Shown: piece by piece, positions 1 to 7,892 of the stretch
Numbering within the stretch: position 1 is the stretch's first letter
Layout of the letters: every line of letters begins with the position of its first letter
NCBI RefSeq assembly: GCF_026343335.1
Contig: NZ_JAPELX010000001.1
Coordinates: 5,766,001-5,830,000, forward strand
Origin: Streptomyces sp. NBC_00078
GTDB lineage: Bacteria; Actinomycetota; Actinomycetes; Streptomycetales; Streptomycetaceae
Length of the DNA: 64,000 nt
Reading direction: 5' to 3'
The notes under the pieces: generated by a model
Database searches by the model: none
The model's input: the letters and a program-made list of their open reading frames with translations, nothing else
What the model was told of the DNA's origin: nothing
Translations under genes and position numbers: made by a program

Positions 1-271
1 TGATCCTCATCGCGTCCGAGCCGCAGATGCCGTGCGCGCAGGAGCGGCGGAAGGTCAGGGTGCCGTCGATGTCCCACTTGATCTTGTGGAGGGCGTCGAG
101 GACGCGCTCCTTGGGGTCGATCTCCAGCTGGAAGTCTTCCCAGGCGGCCTCCGCCGAGACCTCGGAGTTGAAGCGGCGGACGCGAACGGTGACCGTGATG
201 TACGGGGAGTCGGCGAAACCGGGCTCGGGCTCGCCGGCCGCGTCCGCCTTGTCCAGAACGGGGGTTGCCAT
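1..271 (-). CDS. sdhB: Succinate dehydrogenase iron-sulfur subunit (N-terminal part)
   Basis: The N-terminal 90 residues of SdhB are present; the gene runs off the left edge. The visible part contains the plant-type ferredoxin region with the first cysteine cluster (RRSCAHGICGSDAMRI), which binds the 2Fe-2S centre that passes electrons from SdhA towards quinone. The ATG shares its A with the TGA of sdhA (TGATG), so the two subunits are translationally coupled. It is last in the sdhC-sdhD-sdhA-sdhB order. The identity is secure from motif and context; the 3' half cannot be judged. Confidence 0.95.
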   Translation of the reverse strand, partial: MATPVLDKADAAGEPEPGFADSPYITVTVRVRRFNSEVSAEAAWEDFQLEIDPKERVLDALHKIKWDIDGTLTFRRSCAHGICGSDAMRI

Positions 272-2025
272 CAGTACTTACGCTCCATCGGCTGGTAGCG
301 GGTCTGGACGACCGGCTTGTAGTCGAGACGGATGGACTCGGTGCCGTCGTCGCCCACCTCGCGGTACGCCATGGTGTGGCGCATGAAGTTGACGTCGTCT
401 CGGTTCGGGTAGTCCTCGCGGTAGTGACCGCCGCGGGACTCCTTGCGGGCCAGGGCCGACACCGCCATGACCTCGGCCAGGTCGAGCAGGTTGCCCAGCT
501 CGACGGCCTCCAGCAGGTCGGTGTTGAACCGCTTGCCCTTGTCCTGGATCGAGACGTTCTTGTAGCGCTCGCGCAGCTCGGCGATCTTCTCGACCGCGGT
601 CTTGATCGTCTGCTCGGTGCGGAACACCATGACGTTCGCGTCCATGGTCTCCTGCAGCTCGCGGCGCAGGACCGCCACGCGCTCGGTGCCCGTGGAGGAG
701 CGCAGCGCCTCCACCTGGCCGACCACCAGCTCCGCCGGGTTCTCCGGGAGCTCGACGAAGTCCGCCTTCTGGCTGTACTCCGCCGCGGCGATGCCGGCCC
801 GGCGGCCGAACACGTTGATGTCCAGGAGCGAGTTCGTGCCCAGACGGTTCGCGCCGTGCACCGAGACGCAGGCGACCTCGCCGGCCGCGTACAGGCCCGG
901 GACGACCGTCGTGTTGTCCGTCAGGACCTCCCCCTCGACGTTCGTCGGGATGCCGCCCATGGCGTAGTGCGCGGTGGGCTGGATCGGGATCGGGTCCGTG
1001 TAGGGCTCGATACCGAGGTACGTGCGCGCGAACTCCGTGATGTCCGGGAGCTTGGCGTCCAGCTGCTCCGGCGGGAGGTGCGTGAGGTCGAGGTAGACGT
1101 GGTCGCCCTCGGGACCGCAGCCGCGGCCCTCACGGATCTCCGTGTAGATGGACCTCGACACCACGTCTCGCGACGCGAGGTCCTTCATCACCGGCGCGTA
1201 CTTCTCCATGAAGCGCTCGCCGTCCTTGTTGCGGAGGATGCCGCCCTCACCACGGGCGCCCTCCGTCAGCAGGATTCCCATGCGCCAGATGCCGGTCGGG
1301 TGGAACTGGAAGAACTCCATGTCCTCCAGCGGCAGCCCGCGACGGTAGACGGCGGCCTGGCCGTCACCGGTCAGCGTGTGCGCGTTGGACGTCACCTTGA
1401 AGAACTTGCCGCAGCCGCCGGACGCGTAGATCACGGCCTTCGCCTGGAAGACATGGATCTCGCCGGTCGCCAGCTCGTACGCCACGACACCGGCCGAGCG
1501 CTTCACGCCGTCGACCTCGGTGATCAGCTGGTCGAGGACGTAGAACTCGTTGTAGAACTCCACGCCCTCCTTGACGCAGTTCTGGTACAGCGTCTGGAGG
1601 ATCATGTGGCCGGTGCGGTCGGCCGCGTAGCAGGAGCGGCGTACGGGGGCCTCACCGTGGTTACGGCTGTGACCGCCGAAGCGGCGCTGGTCGATCGTCC
1701 CGTCGGGCGTCCGGTTGAACGGCAGGCCCATCTTCTCCAGGTCGAGGACCGAGTCGATGGCCTCCTTCGCCAGGATCTCGGCGGCGTCCTGGTCGACCAG
1801 GTAGTCACCGCCCTTGATCGTGTCGAAGGTGTGCCACTCCCAGTTGTCCTCCTCCACGTTGGCCAGCGCGGCGGCCATGCCGCCCTGCGCGGCGCCCGTG
1901 TGGGAGCGGGTGGGGTAGAGCTTGGTCAGCACCGCGGTGCGGCTGCGCTTCGTCGACTCGATGGCGGCGCGCATGCCCGCGCCACCGGCGCCGACGATGA
2001 CTGTGTCGTACTTGTGGATCTTCAT
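271..2025 (-). CDS. sdhA: Succinate dehydrogenase flavoprotein subunit
   Basis: This 584-residue flavoprotein oxidises succinate to fumarate in the TCA cycle and respiratory complex II. Visible signatures are the FAD dinucleotide fold VIVGAGGAGMRAA near residue 10, the SHTGAAQGG segment with the histidine expected to carry covalent FAD, the substrate-loop HPTGI, and the C-terminal FAD motif around HGANRLGTNSLLD. Length is normal for the family. It follows sdhD by about 20 bases and overlaps the start of sdhB by one base. Confidence 0.98.
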   Translation of the reverse strand: MKIHKYDTVIVGAGGAGMRAAIESTKRSRTAVLTKLYPTRSHTGAAQGGMAAALANVEEDNWEWHTFDTIKGGDYLVDQDAAEILAKEAIDSVLDLEKMGLPFNRTPDGTIDQRRFGGHSRNHGEAPVRRSCYAADRTGHMILQTLYQNCVKEGVEFYNEFYVLDQLITEVDGVKRSAGVVAYELATGEIHVFQAKAVIYASGGCGKFFKVTSNAHTLTGDGQAAVYRRGLPLEDMEFFQFHPTGIWRMGILLTEGARGEGGILRNKDGERFMEKYAPVMKDLASRDVVSRSIYTEIREGRGCGPEGDHVYLDLTHLPPEQLDAKLPDITEFARTYLGIEPYTDPIPIQPTAHYAMGGIPTNVEGEVLTDNTTVVPGLYAAGEVACVSVHGANRLGTNSLLDINVFGRRAGIAAAEYSQKADFVELPENPAELVVGQVEALRSSTGTERVAVLRRELQETMDANVMVFRTEQTIKTAVEKIAELRERYKNVSIQDKGKRFNTDLLEAVELGNLLDLAEVMAVSALARKESRGGHYREDYPNRDDVNFMRHTMAYREVGDDGTESIRLDYKPVVQTRYQPMERKY

Positions 2026-2044
2026 GATTCTCGCAGCCCCGTGC

Positions 2045-2527
2045 CTAGCGGATGTTCGGGTCGAAGGTGAAGATCACCAGCGTGCCCAGCAGGATGGTGA
2101 ACACCGTGGCGGTGTAGAGCAGGCCCTTGAGCCACAGCCGGGTGTTCGCGCGCTCCGCGTAGTCGTTGATGACCGTGCGCAGGCCATTGGCGCCGTGCAG
2201 CATCGCGAGCCACAGCATCAGCAGGTCCCAGACCTGCCAGAAGGGGCTGGCCCAGCGGCCGGCCACGAAGGCGAAGCCGATCTTCGACACGCCGCCGTCC
2301 AGGACGAGCTGGATCAGCAGGTGGCCCAGGACCAGTACGACCAGCACGATGCCGGACAGGCGCATGAAGAGCCAGGCGGCCATCTCGAAGTTGCCCCGGG
2401 TGGACTTCGGGGACTTCTTGGTGCGCTTGCGCGGGGCCTCGATGAGGGGCGCCGGGTTGTCGACGCCGTAGAGGGACTCGCCCTCGACGGGGCCGACGCC
2501 GGACGCGGTGGATTCAGTGGTGGCCAT
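2045..2527 (-). CDS. sdhD: Succinate dehydrogenase hydrophobic membrane anchor
   Basis: This 160-residue membrane anchor of complex II has a hydrophilic, basic N-terminus of about 45 residues (RKRTKKSPKS). Three hydrophobic spans follow at roughly residues 48-75, 95-115 and 130-150. It helps bind quinone and heme and holds the SdhAB catalytic pair on the cytoplasmic face of the membrane. It begins five bases after the stop of sdhC and precedes sdhA, the order usual in actinomycetes. The SdhD call rests mainly on context and topology. Confidence 0.93.
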   Translation of the reverse strand: MATTESTASGVGPVEGESLYGVDNPAPLIEAPRKRTKKSPKSTRGNFEMAAWLFMRLSGIVLVVLVLGHLLIQLVLDGGVSKIGFAFVAGRWASPFWQVWDLLMLWLAMLHGANGLRTVINDYAERANTRLWLKGLLYTATVFTILLGTLVIFTFDPNIR

Positions 2528-2532
2528 CGGTG

Positions 2533-2913
2533 TCAGCTCCCGAACAGTTCACGAGCGGCGTGACCGAGGACGGGGTAGATCGCCCCGAGCATCAGCACGA
2601 CCCACAGGCCTACGACGGACCAGAGCATCTGCTTCTGGTAGCGCGGGCCCTTCGACCAGAAGTCGACGGCGATGACGCGCAGGCCGTTCAGCGCGTGGAA
2701 GAGGATGGCGGCGACGAGGCCGTACTCCAGCACGGCGACGATCGGGGTCTTGTACGTGGCTACGACCTTGTCGTAGTCCTCGGGGGAGACACGGACGAGA
2801 GCGGTGTCCAGCACGTGAACGAACAGGAAGAAGAAGATGAGGACGCCGGTGACTCGATGAGCCACCCAGGACCACATTCCTTCCCGGCCGCGGTACAGCG
2901 TTCCAGCCGGCAC
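2533..2913 (-). CDS. sdhC: Succinate dehydrogenase cytochrome b556 subunit
   Basis: This 126-residue SdhC carries the family segment SWVAHRVTGVLIFFFLFVHVLDTAL, whose core HRVTGVL and FVHVLD hold the conserved serine/arginine and a probable heme-ligand histidine. A second histidine sits in LFHALNGLRVI. Three transmembrane spans are apparent. It is the first gene of the sdhCDAB operon, so the promoter must lie between it and the convergent OHCU-decarboxylase-like gene ending at 3125. No promoter element could be assigned with confidence. Confidence 0.95.
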   Translation of the reverse strand: MPAGTLYRGREGMWSWVAHRVTGVLIFFFLFVHVLDTALVRVSPEDYDKVVATYKTPIVAVLEYGLVAAILFHALNGLRVIAVDFWSKGPRYQKQMLWSVVGLWVVLMLGAIYPVLGHAARELFGS

Positions 2914-3124
2914 GGAAGTCCCTCCGGGAGCGGGGATTGGGGCCGCGCCGGCTTGTGCTGTCGGTCGGGCCCGGCCGGGTACGGTCCACCGGCCCCCAGC
3001 ATGCTATCTGTGCGGCGCCTCGACGCTTACGGGGGGCCTACCGGTGTGATCAAAGTGGCACGCGGATGGGTGAGCGTTGCGGCTTCTGTGGTGGGGTGTC
3101 CCGTTATCCACGGCCTCTCGCTCT

Positions 3125-3667
3125 CTACAGCCCCGGGCTCCTGAGGAGCTGCAGCAGGCGTCCCCTGGCCAGGCGGCGGAGTTCCTCTGCCGCGATCACC
3201 CGTTCCTCCTCCGGATCGTTCGACAGGCGGGCACGGATGCCTGCCAGAACGTGGTCCAGGGTCTCGGCCGGGTTGAGGCCGTCCGGGCAGATGACGAAGG
3301 CGTGGCCGAACTTTGCCTCGTATGCTGCATGTGCGGCACTCATTGCCGTATGTGCAGCTGAATACGTTCCCTCCGGCAATGTCGGCAATGTCTCGCCGGC
3401 CAGGGCTTCCGCCAGGTCGGCGGGGGAGAGGTCGTAGGCAGCCTCGTCGGAGGCGGCGAGCAGGGACTCCAGGTCCGGGTAGGGGCGGTGGGCCGCCACC
3501 CGGTGGGACCAGCAGAGGCTGCGGAGGCAGGTCAGGAGGAGGCGCTGTGCTTCGTCTGCGGGCGCGGTGTTGAACTCCCCCAGTCCGTTCGTGGACGGTG
3601 GAGTGCGGATCTGCTCGGGCAGCGCCGGTATTGCGGCGACTCGGCCAGGAAGGTGTGTGGGCGTCAC
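3125..3667 (-). CDS. OHCU decarboxylase-like protein (catalytic motif absent)
   Basis: This 180-residue protein has the fold signature of 2-oxo-4-hydroxy-4-carboxy-5-ureidoimidazoline decarboxylase, the last step from urate to (S)-allantoin. It has an early LLTCLRSLCWSHRVA block, the central YEAKFGHAFVIC segment and a C-terminal RARLSNDPEEER...LARGRL block. The usual catalytic HPRIG motif is not visible where it should lie; that stretch reads AEALAGETLP. The fold assignment is good, but the activity is doubtful. No other urate genes are adjacent. The start is GTG. Confidence 0.75.
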   Translation of the reverse strand: MTPTHLPGRVAAIPALPEQIRTPPSTNGLGEFNTAPADEAQRLLLTCLRSLCWSHRVAAHRPYPDLESLLAASDEAAYDLSPADLAEALAGETLPTLPEGTYSAAHTAMSAAHAAYEAKFGHAFVICPDGLNPAETLDHVLAGIRARLSNDPEEERVIAAEELRRLARGRLLQLLRSPGL

Positions 3668-3822
3668 GTGTGTTTCGGCAGAGGATGCTGTGAGAGGTGT
3701 GCCCTCACGCTATCGAGTATGGGCGTGACGTGTCCGACGGATGCCCGAATTTCACCCGCAGGGGAGAGTTTCGGAACGCGTGGTGGACGCGTCGCGCCGT
3801 CCATGGGTCATAGGTTGGCGCT

Positions 3823-5478
3823 GTGAGCCAGCAACGGCGTCGGCCTCCGGCGCAGAACCCGAAGCGCAGGCGGATGATCGTCGCGGGCGCGGTCGCCGGG
3901 ACGGTCGCGCTCGGGACCGGCCTGGGTGTGTGGGCCTTCGGCGACGACAGCAGCCCGGCGGGATCGGCGCAGCGGCAGCAGCCCTCCGTCGACCGGTCCG
4001 CGGCGGCGCCCGAGGCCAGCCGGAGCCCGAAGCCGGCCCCGAGCCGGTCGTACGCCCTCTCGAAGGCTCCCCGCACCATCCCCGCGGTGCGCTCCCACAC
4101 CGCGGCGCGCGGGCCGGGCTGGCGTGCGGTGCGCGGTGAGCGCGTCGTCGTGAACGACGGCGATCTGGCCGACGAGGGCCGTCTGATCGCCGGTGAGCTG
4201 GGGCTGACGTACGCGGGCGAGAAGGACGACGTGCGCGCCGGGGACGTACGGCTGGCGCTGAACGACGACGAGGGTGCGGACCCGGAGTCGTACGCGATGA
4301 CCGTGCGCGGTGGGCGTGTGGTCATCAGCGGGCCGAGCGACGCGGGTGTCTTCTACGGCACCCGCACGCTCAAGCAGGAGGTGCACCGCGGTGGCACGGC
4401 GCCCGAGGGGGTCGTGAAGGACGAACCGGCCAAGCCGGTGCGCGGGTTCATGCTGGACATCGCGCGCAAGCCCTTCACCGCGGCCTGGATCGAGGACCGG
4501 GTGCGGGAGCTCGGGGATCTGAAGTTCAACGAGCTGGGACTGCACTTCTCCGACGACCAGGGCTTCCGGATCGAGTCCAGCACGCATCCCGAGATCGTCT
4601 CGCAGCAGCATCTGACGAAGGCCGAGGTCAAGAAGATCGTCGGCCTCGCCGCGAGCCGGCACATCACCGTGGTGCCCGAGATCGACTCGCCCGGGCATCT
4701 GGGCGCCGTCATCGCCGCGCACCCCGATCTGCAGCTGCGCAACGCGCAGGGGGTGCCGGCGAAGGGAGCCGTCGACATCTCCAAGCCGGCCGCCGCAACC
4801 ATCGTCGACGACCTGCTGAACGAGTACGCCGGTCTGTTCCCCGGCAGCAAGTGGAATCTCGGCGGGGACGAGTACCAGGCGCTGATGGTGTCCGATCCGG
4901 CGGCCTCCTATCCCCAGCTGGCCGCCGCCGCCAAGGACGCGTACGGGGCCGGCGGGACCGTCGCCGACCTCACCACGGCGTGGCTGAACGACCGCGCCGA
5001 CACGATGCGGGCCCACGACCGGACGATGCGGGTGTGGAACGACGGCTTCTTCCGGGGGACGTCCGTGCAGCCCGCCAAGGACCTGCGGGTCGGGTACTGG
5101 ACCGGCAAGGAGATCGGGGCGCGGCCGCCGGCGGAGTACCTGAGCGCCGGGCGCAAGCTCATCAACTACAACGACGAGTTCCTGTACTACGTCCTCGGGC
5201 AGCCGAACAATTTCGTCTACCCGACCGGGCAGCGGATCTACGAGCAGTGGACCCCGCTCGTCGTGCGCGGCACACAGGCGGTGCCGGCCAGGTACGACGG
5301 GCAGATCCTCGGCGGGTCCTTCGCGGTCTGGTGCGACCTCGCGGGGTCGCAGACGCAGGATCAGGTCGCCGCCGGGATCCGGATGCCGTTGCGGGCGACG
5401 GTCCAGAAGCTGTGGGATCCGGGGCGGCCGGCGCTGTCGTGGGCGCAGTTCAAGGCGCTGGCCGACCAGCTGGGCTGA
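3823..5478 (+). CDS. Beta-N-acetylhexosaminidase, glycoside hydrolase family 20
   Basis: This 551-residue secreted or membrane-anchored GH20 enzyme releases terminal GlcNAc/GalNAc, probably from chitin oligomers or cell-wall fragments. A basic N-terminus (NPKRRRM) is followed by one hydrophobic span at about residues 18-36, then a disordered linker. The GH20b-like domain precedes a catalytic barrel. WNLGGDEY places the catalytic Asp-Glu pair at residues 349-350. The GTG start lies six bases after a TAGGTT -10-like hexamer (from 3812), so a leaderless mRNA is likely. A short nonribosomal leader is not seen. Confidence 0.92.
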   Translation: MSQQRRRPPAQNPKRRRMIVAGAVAGTVALGTGLGVWAFGDDSSPAGSAQRQQPSVDRSAAAPEASRSPKPAPSRSYALSKAPRTIPAVRSHTAARGPGWRAVRGERVVVNDGDLADEGRLIAGELGLTYAGEKDDVRAGDVRLALNDDEGADPESYAMTVRGGRVVISGPSDAGVFYGTRTLKQEVHRGGTAPEGVVKDEPAKPVRGFMLDIARKPFTAAWIEDRVRELGDLKFNELGLHFSDDQGFRIESSTHPEIVSQQHLTKAEVKKIVGLAASRHITVVPEIDSPGHLGAVIAAHPDLQLRNAQGVPAKGAVDISKPAAATIVDDLLNEYAGLFPGSKWNLGGDEYQALMVSDPAASYPQLAAAAKDAYGAGGTVADLTTAWLNDRADTMRAHDRTMRVWNDGFFRGTSVQPAKDLRVGYWTGKEIGARPPAEYLSAGRKLINYNDEFLYYVLGQPNNFVYPTGQRIYEQWTPLVVRGTQAVPARYDGQILGGSFAVWCDLAGSQTQDQVAAGIRMPLRATVQKLWDPGRPALSWAQFKALADQLG

Positions 5479-5603
5479 GCGCGACCGGGGCGCCGGGGCG
5501 CCGGGCACGGGGCGTCTTGGCGCATACGGCTGCGAACAGGCGTACGGCTGTGGTGTATTCGGCCGAGCCGGAGCCGGAGCCGACAGAGCTGTGGGGGCCA
5601 GGG

Positions 5604-6107
5604 ATGGGCTTCTGGGGGTATTTCGTCGTGGGCCGCAGTGAGCGGCCGCTCGCGGAGTTCGACGCGCTGGCCGGGGCCACGGGTATGGAGCTGCGGGCCG
5701 AGGCGCCCGGCGGCCGGCAGGTGTGGGAGTACGCGAGCGGGGACGGCGAGATCGGCAACATGAACGTCCTCGCCCGGGAGACCGGGGCGCCCGCGCTCTT
5801 CGGATACGTCATGGGCAGTGCCTCGGTCGTCGTGGAGGCGGCGGCGCCCGAGAGCGGGGCGTGGACGGCGTGCCTGGCGCGCGCCGCGATGGCCGGTTAC
5901 CTCGGCGCCGGGAACGAGGGGCTCACGATCGAGGACTACTTCCTTCAGCCCGGTGAGGCCGCCGGCCGGGCGGTCGCCTGGGCCGCCGAGGCGGGGCACG
6001 ACGTCGATACCGAGCCGCTGCTCGACGTGCTGACCGCCGACGCCGATCAAATGGCCGAAAACCTCTTCTTCCGGCTGCTGGACCGACTGGGTGTGGTGCC
6101 GCTGTGA
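5604..6107 (+). CDS. Conserved Streptomyces protein, function unknown
   Basis: This acidic protein of 167 residues begins MGFWGYFVVGRSERPL. No enzyme motif is recognised. It is soluble, alanine-rich and has no signal peptide. The ATG follows a purine-rich GGGGGCCAGGG; an in-frame GTG at 5553 would add 17 residues. It reads as an intact globular protein with Streptomyces codon use. It may be co-transcribed with the next plus-strand gene 96 bases downstream. Confidence 0.7.
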   Translation: MGFWGYFVVGRSERPLAEFDALAGATGMELRAEAPGGRQVWEYASGDGEIGNMNVLARETGAPALFGYVMGSASVVVEAAAPESGAWTACLARAAMAGYLGAGNEGLTIEDYFLQPGEAAGRAVAWAAEAGHDVDTEPLLDVLTADADQMAENLFFRLLDRLGVVPL

Positions 6108-6203
6108 CACTCCCGGGCCGTCGCACGCAGTAAGGGGAAGTGCGGGCTCCGTAAGGGAAGAGCCCCGCTGGGCCTCGTAGAGGACCCGCAGAAGGAGGCG
6201 TGG

Positions 6204-6770
6204 ATGAGCCTGGTGGAACTGATCGCTCAGGCCGACGAACGCGGACTGGCCGCCAGCGGGCTGGCTTGTTTGGATCGCTGCGTGCCCCTGCTGGGCGGCG
6301 ACGACGAGGTTCTGCGTCCCCTCTGGGCCAGCCTCGCGGACCCCGACGACCCCGGTGCCGCCGGCGGCTGGGGCGAGCGGCTGGAGCACGCGCGCGGGAA
6401 GCTCGGCGGTCCCGAGGGGCCCGGCGAGAGCGAGGCCGTGCTGCTGGCCCGCCGGATGCTGGCCGCCGCGCCCGTCGACCGGTCCGCCGCCCAGGTGCGG
6501 GTGTGGGCCGACGCCTGCTCCGTCGCCGCGCTGCAGATACACCGGCTGCTCGATCCGCTCGTCGACCGGGCGTCCTCGGTCGACTCCCGCCGGGAGGGGC
6601 GTACGGAGGGAATGTCGCCGCTCGTCGCCGCGGAGCTGCGGCGGCAGGTCACCGTGCTGGAGCTCCTCGCCGGCCACGGCGCGGCCGGAGTGCGCCCGGC
6701 GCTGGAGGTGTCGACCGAGGGGCGCCGGGTACTGCGGGCGGTCGTCTCGCGTCGGGCCCGGCGGGCGTGA
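6204..6770 (+). CDS. Conserved hypothetical protein
   Basis: This 188-residue protein is rich in Ala, Leu and Arg and predicted helical, with no membrane span or known motif. Its ATG is preceded by AAGGAGG (about 6192-6198), a strong ribosome binding site, which supports a real translated gene. It lies downstream of another hypothetical gene and converges with the DUF1877 gene that ends at 6805. No function can be proposed. Confidence 0.7.
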   Translation: MSLVELIAQADERGLAASGLACLDRCVPLLGGDDEVLRPLWASLADPDDPGAAGGWGERLEHARGKLGGPEGPGESEAVLLARRMLAAAPVDRSAAQVRVWADACSVAALQIHRLLDPLVDRASSVDSRREGRTEGMSPLVAAELRRQVTVLELLAGHGAAGVRPALEVSTEGRRVLRAVVSRRARRA

Positions 6771-6804
6771 CACGTAGGCAGTGCGGGCAGGTCAGTGCGG
6801 TAGG

Positions 6805-7266
6805 TCAGGGCAACAGGCACTTCACCACCGCGTCGCCGTACTCGGCCGTGCGCGTGTAGAAGGCCGTCACGTCCCGGTGGGTCGCTGCGAACAGGGCGTG
6901 GAGCTGGGGCTCGGCGTCGGGGCCGCCGTAGGCGCGGAGCAGGGGCTGCCCGGCCGACTGCCACAGGGTCTCGAAATCGGCCGCTTCGAGGAACGTCGCG
7001 ACCCGGGCCGCCTGGGCCGCGGTCAGGATCAGGAACGCTGGCTCGTCCGGGTGGGGGTGGGGTACCGGGCGGCCGCCGAGGATGACGTCGGCGCCCGCGT
7101 AGAGGGTGTTCTGATCGAGGTAGCTCCTGTCCAGCAGCTCCTCCCGGTGCCGGTCGATCCGTCGGCGCACGGTGTCCCAGTCGTCCTCGAACAGCCGTTG
7201 CAGCCAGTTCGCGCTGTTGCGCAGGGCCGAGGGCGGCACCGCGCGGAGATGGAAGTACGGGCTCAT
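6805..7266 (-). CDS. DUF1877 family protein
   Basis: This 153-residue protein starts MSPYFHLRAVPPSALRNS, the typical opening of DUF1877 (YfbM-like) proteins. It continues with the family's W-rich region and the VATFLEAADFETLW block. The biochemical role of the family is unknown; members are small cytoplasmic proteins sometimes found near toxin-antitoxin or contact-system genes, though no such partner is evident here. It is monocistronic and convergent with the upstream hypothetical gene. Confidence 0.8.
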   Translation of the reverse strand: MSPYFHLRAVPPSALRNSANWLQRLFEDDWDTVRRRIDRHREELLDRSYLDQNTLYAGADVILGGRPVPHPHPDEPAFLILTAAQAARVATFLEAADFETLWQSAGQPLLRAYGGPDAEPQLHALFAATHRDVTAFYTRTAEYGDAVVKCLLP

Positions 7267-7433
7267 CAGTCAAAGGAGCGCACGGAAGGGGCGAAGCGTC
7301 ACTCCCGGGCCGGACGCGCACCTGCGAGAGTCCTGTGACAGTCCTGGGGTGGCTGTGGGGCGGTCCTGCGCCGGTCTGGGAAACCCGCCGGAAATCGCGT
7401 GACGCGCGGCCCGCCGACCCCGCTCCTGGGTAG

Positions 7434-7826
7434 GTGACTACCTTCCACGAGACCAGGCCCAACGCGGCGACGAAGCCCGTGCGGTGGGCGGCGGACGCCG
7501 TCGCGGCGATGCGTGAGGGGGCGCGGCTGCGCCTCGACTACTCGGCGCAGAGCCTGTGGCGCGTCGACCGGATGATCGAGGGGATACGTCGGGAGGAGGC
7601 GCCCTACGCCGCCGTGGAGAGCGTGTTGCGCGGTTTCGGGGCCTACGCCGGTGAAGTGATCGTCCGTCAGTCCGGCGCCGAGTGGTGGGCGACCGGTGGC
7701 GACCACTGGATCCGCACCCCGGACGGGCGGATGTGGGACCCCTTCGACGAGGCGCGGCGCTGCTTCGCCGGGGACGGGTCGCTGCGACTGCTGTGCCGGG
7801 ACGCGACGGACGGCGCCCGAAGGTGA
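7434..7826 (+). CDS. Conserved hypothetical protein
   Basis: This 130-residue soluble protein starts at GTG (MTTFHETRPNAATKP). Two recognisable halves are a helical region (RLDYSAQSLWRVDRMIEGIRREE) and a Trp-rich region ending in a GGDHWIRTPDGRMWDPFDEA-like strand block. This architecture resembles small Streptomyces proteins of the DUF3806 type, but I cannot assign it firmly. It is followed 66 bases later by the MFS exporter and may be transcribed with it. Confidence 0.65.
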   Translation: MTTFHETRPNAATKPVRWAADAVAAMREGARLRLDYSAQSLWRVDRMIEGIRREEAPYAAVESVLRGFGAYAGEVIVRQSGAEWWATGGDHWIRTPDGRMWDPFDEARRCFAGDGSLRLLCRDATDGARR

Positions 7827-7892
7827 CCGCGGCGGCAAAATCGCCGTAATAAGAGACGCTGGCGTTCCCAAACGGTGGTGCCCGGAGGGAGC

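Noticed and set aside
265..2070. Long open frame opposite sdhA (about 600 codons)
   Set aside because: It is the antisense of a clear sdhA gene, with Val/Leu/Asp/Arg-biased composition typical of high-GC mirror frames and no motif.
3040..3065. TGTGATCAAAGTGGCA upstream of sdhC as a Rex or CRP site
   Set aside because: Only one half matches; the second half has too many mismatches to support an operator.
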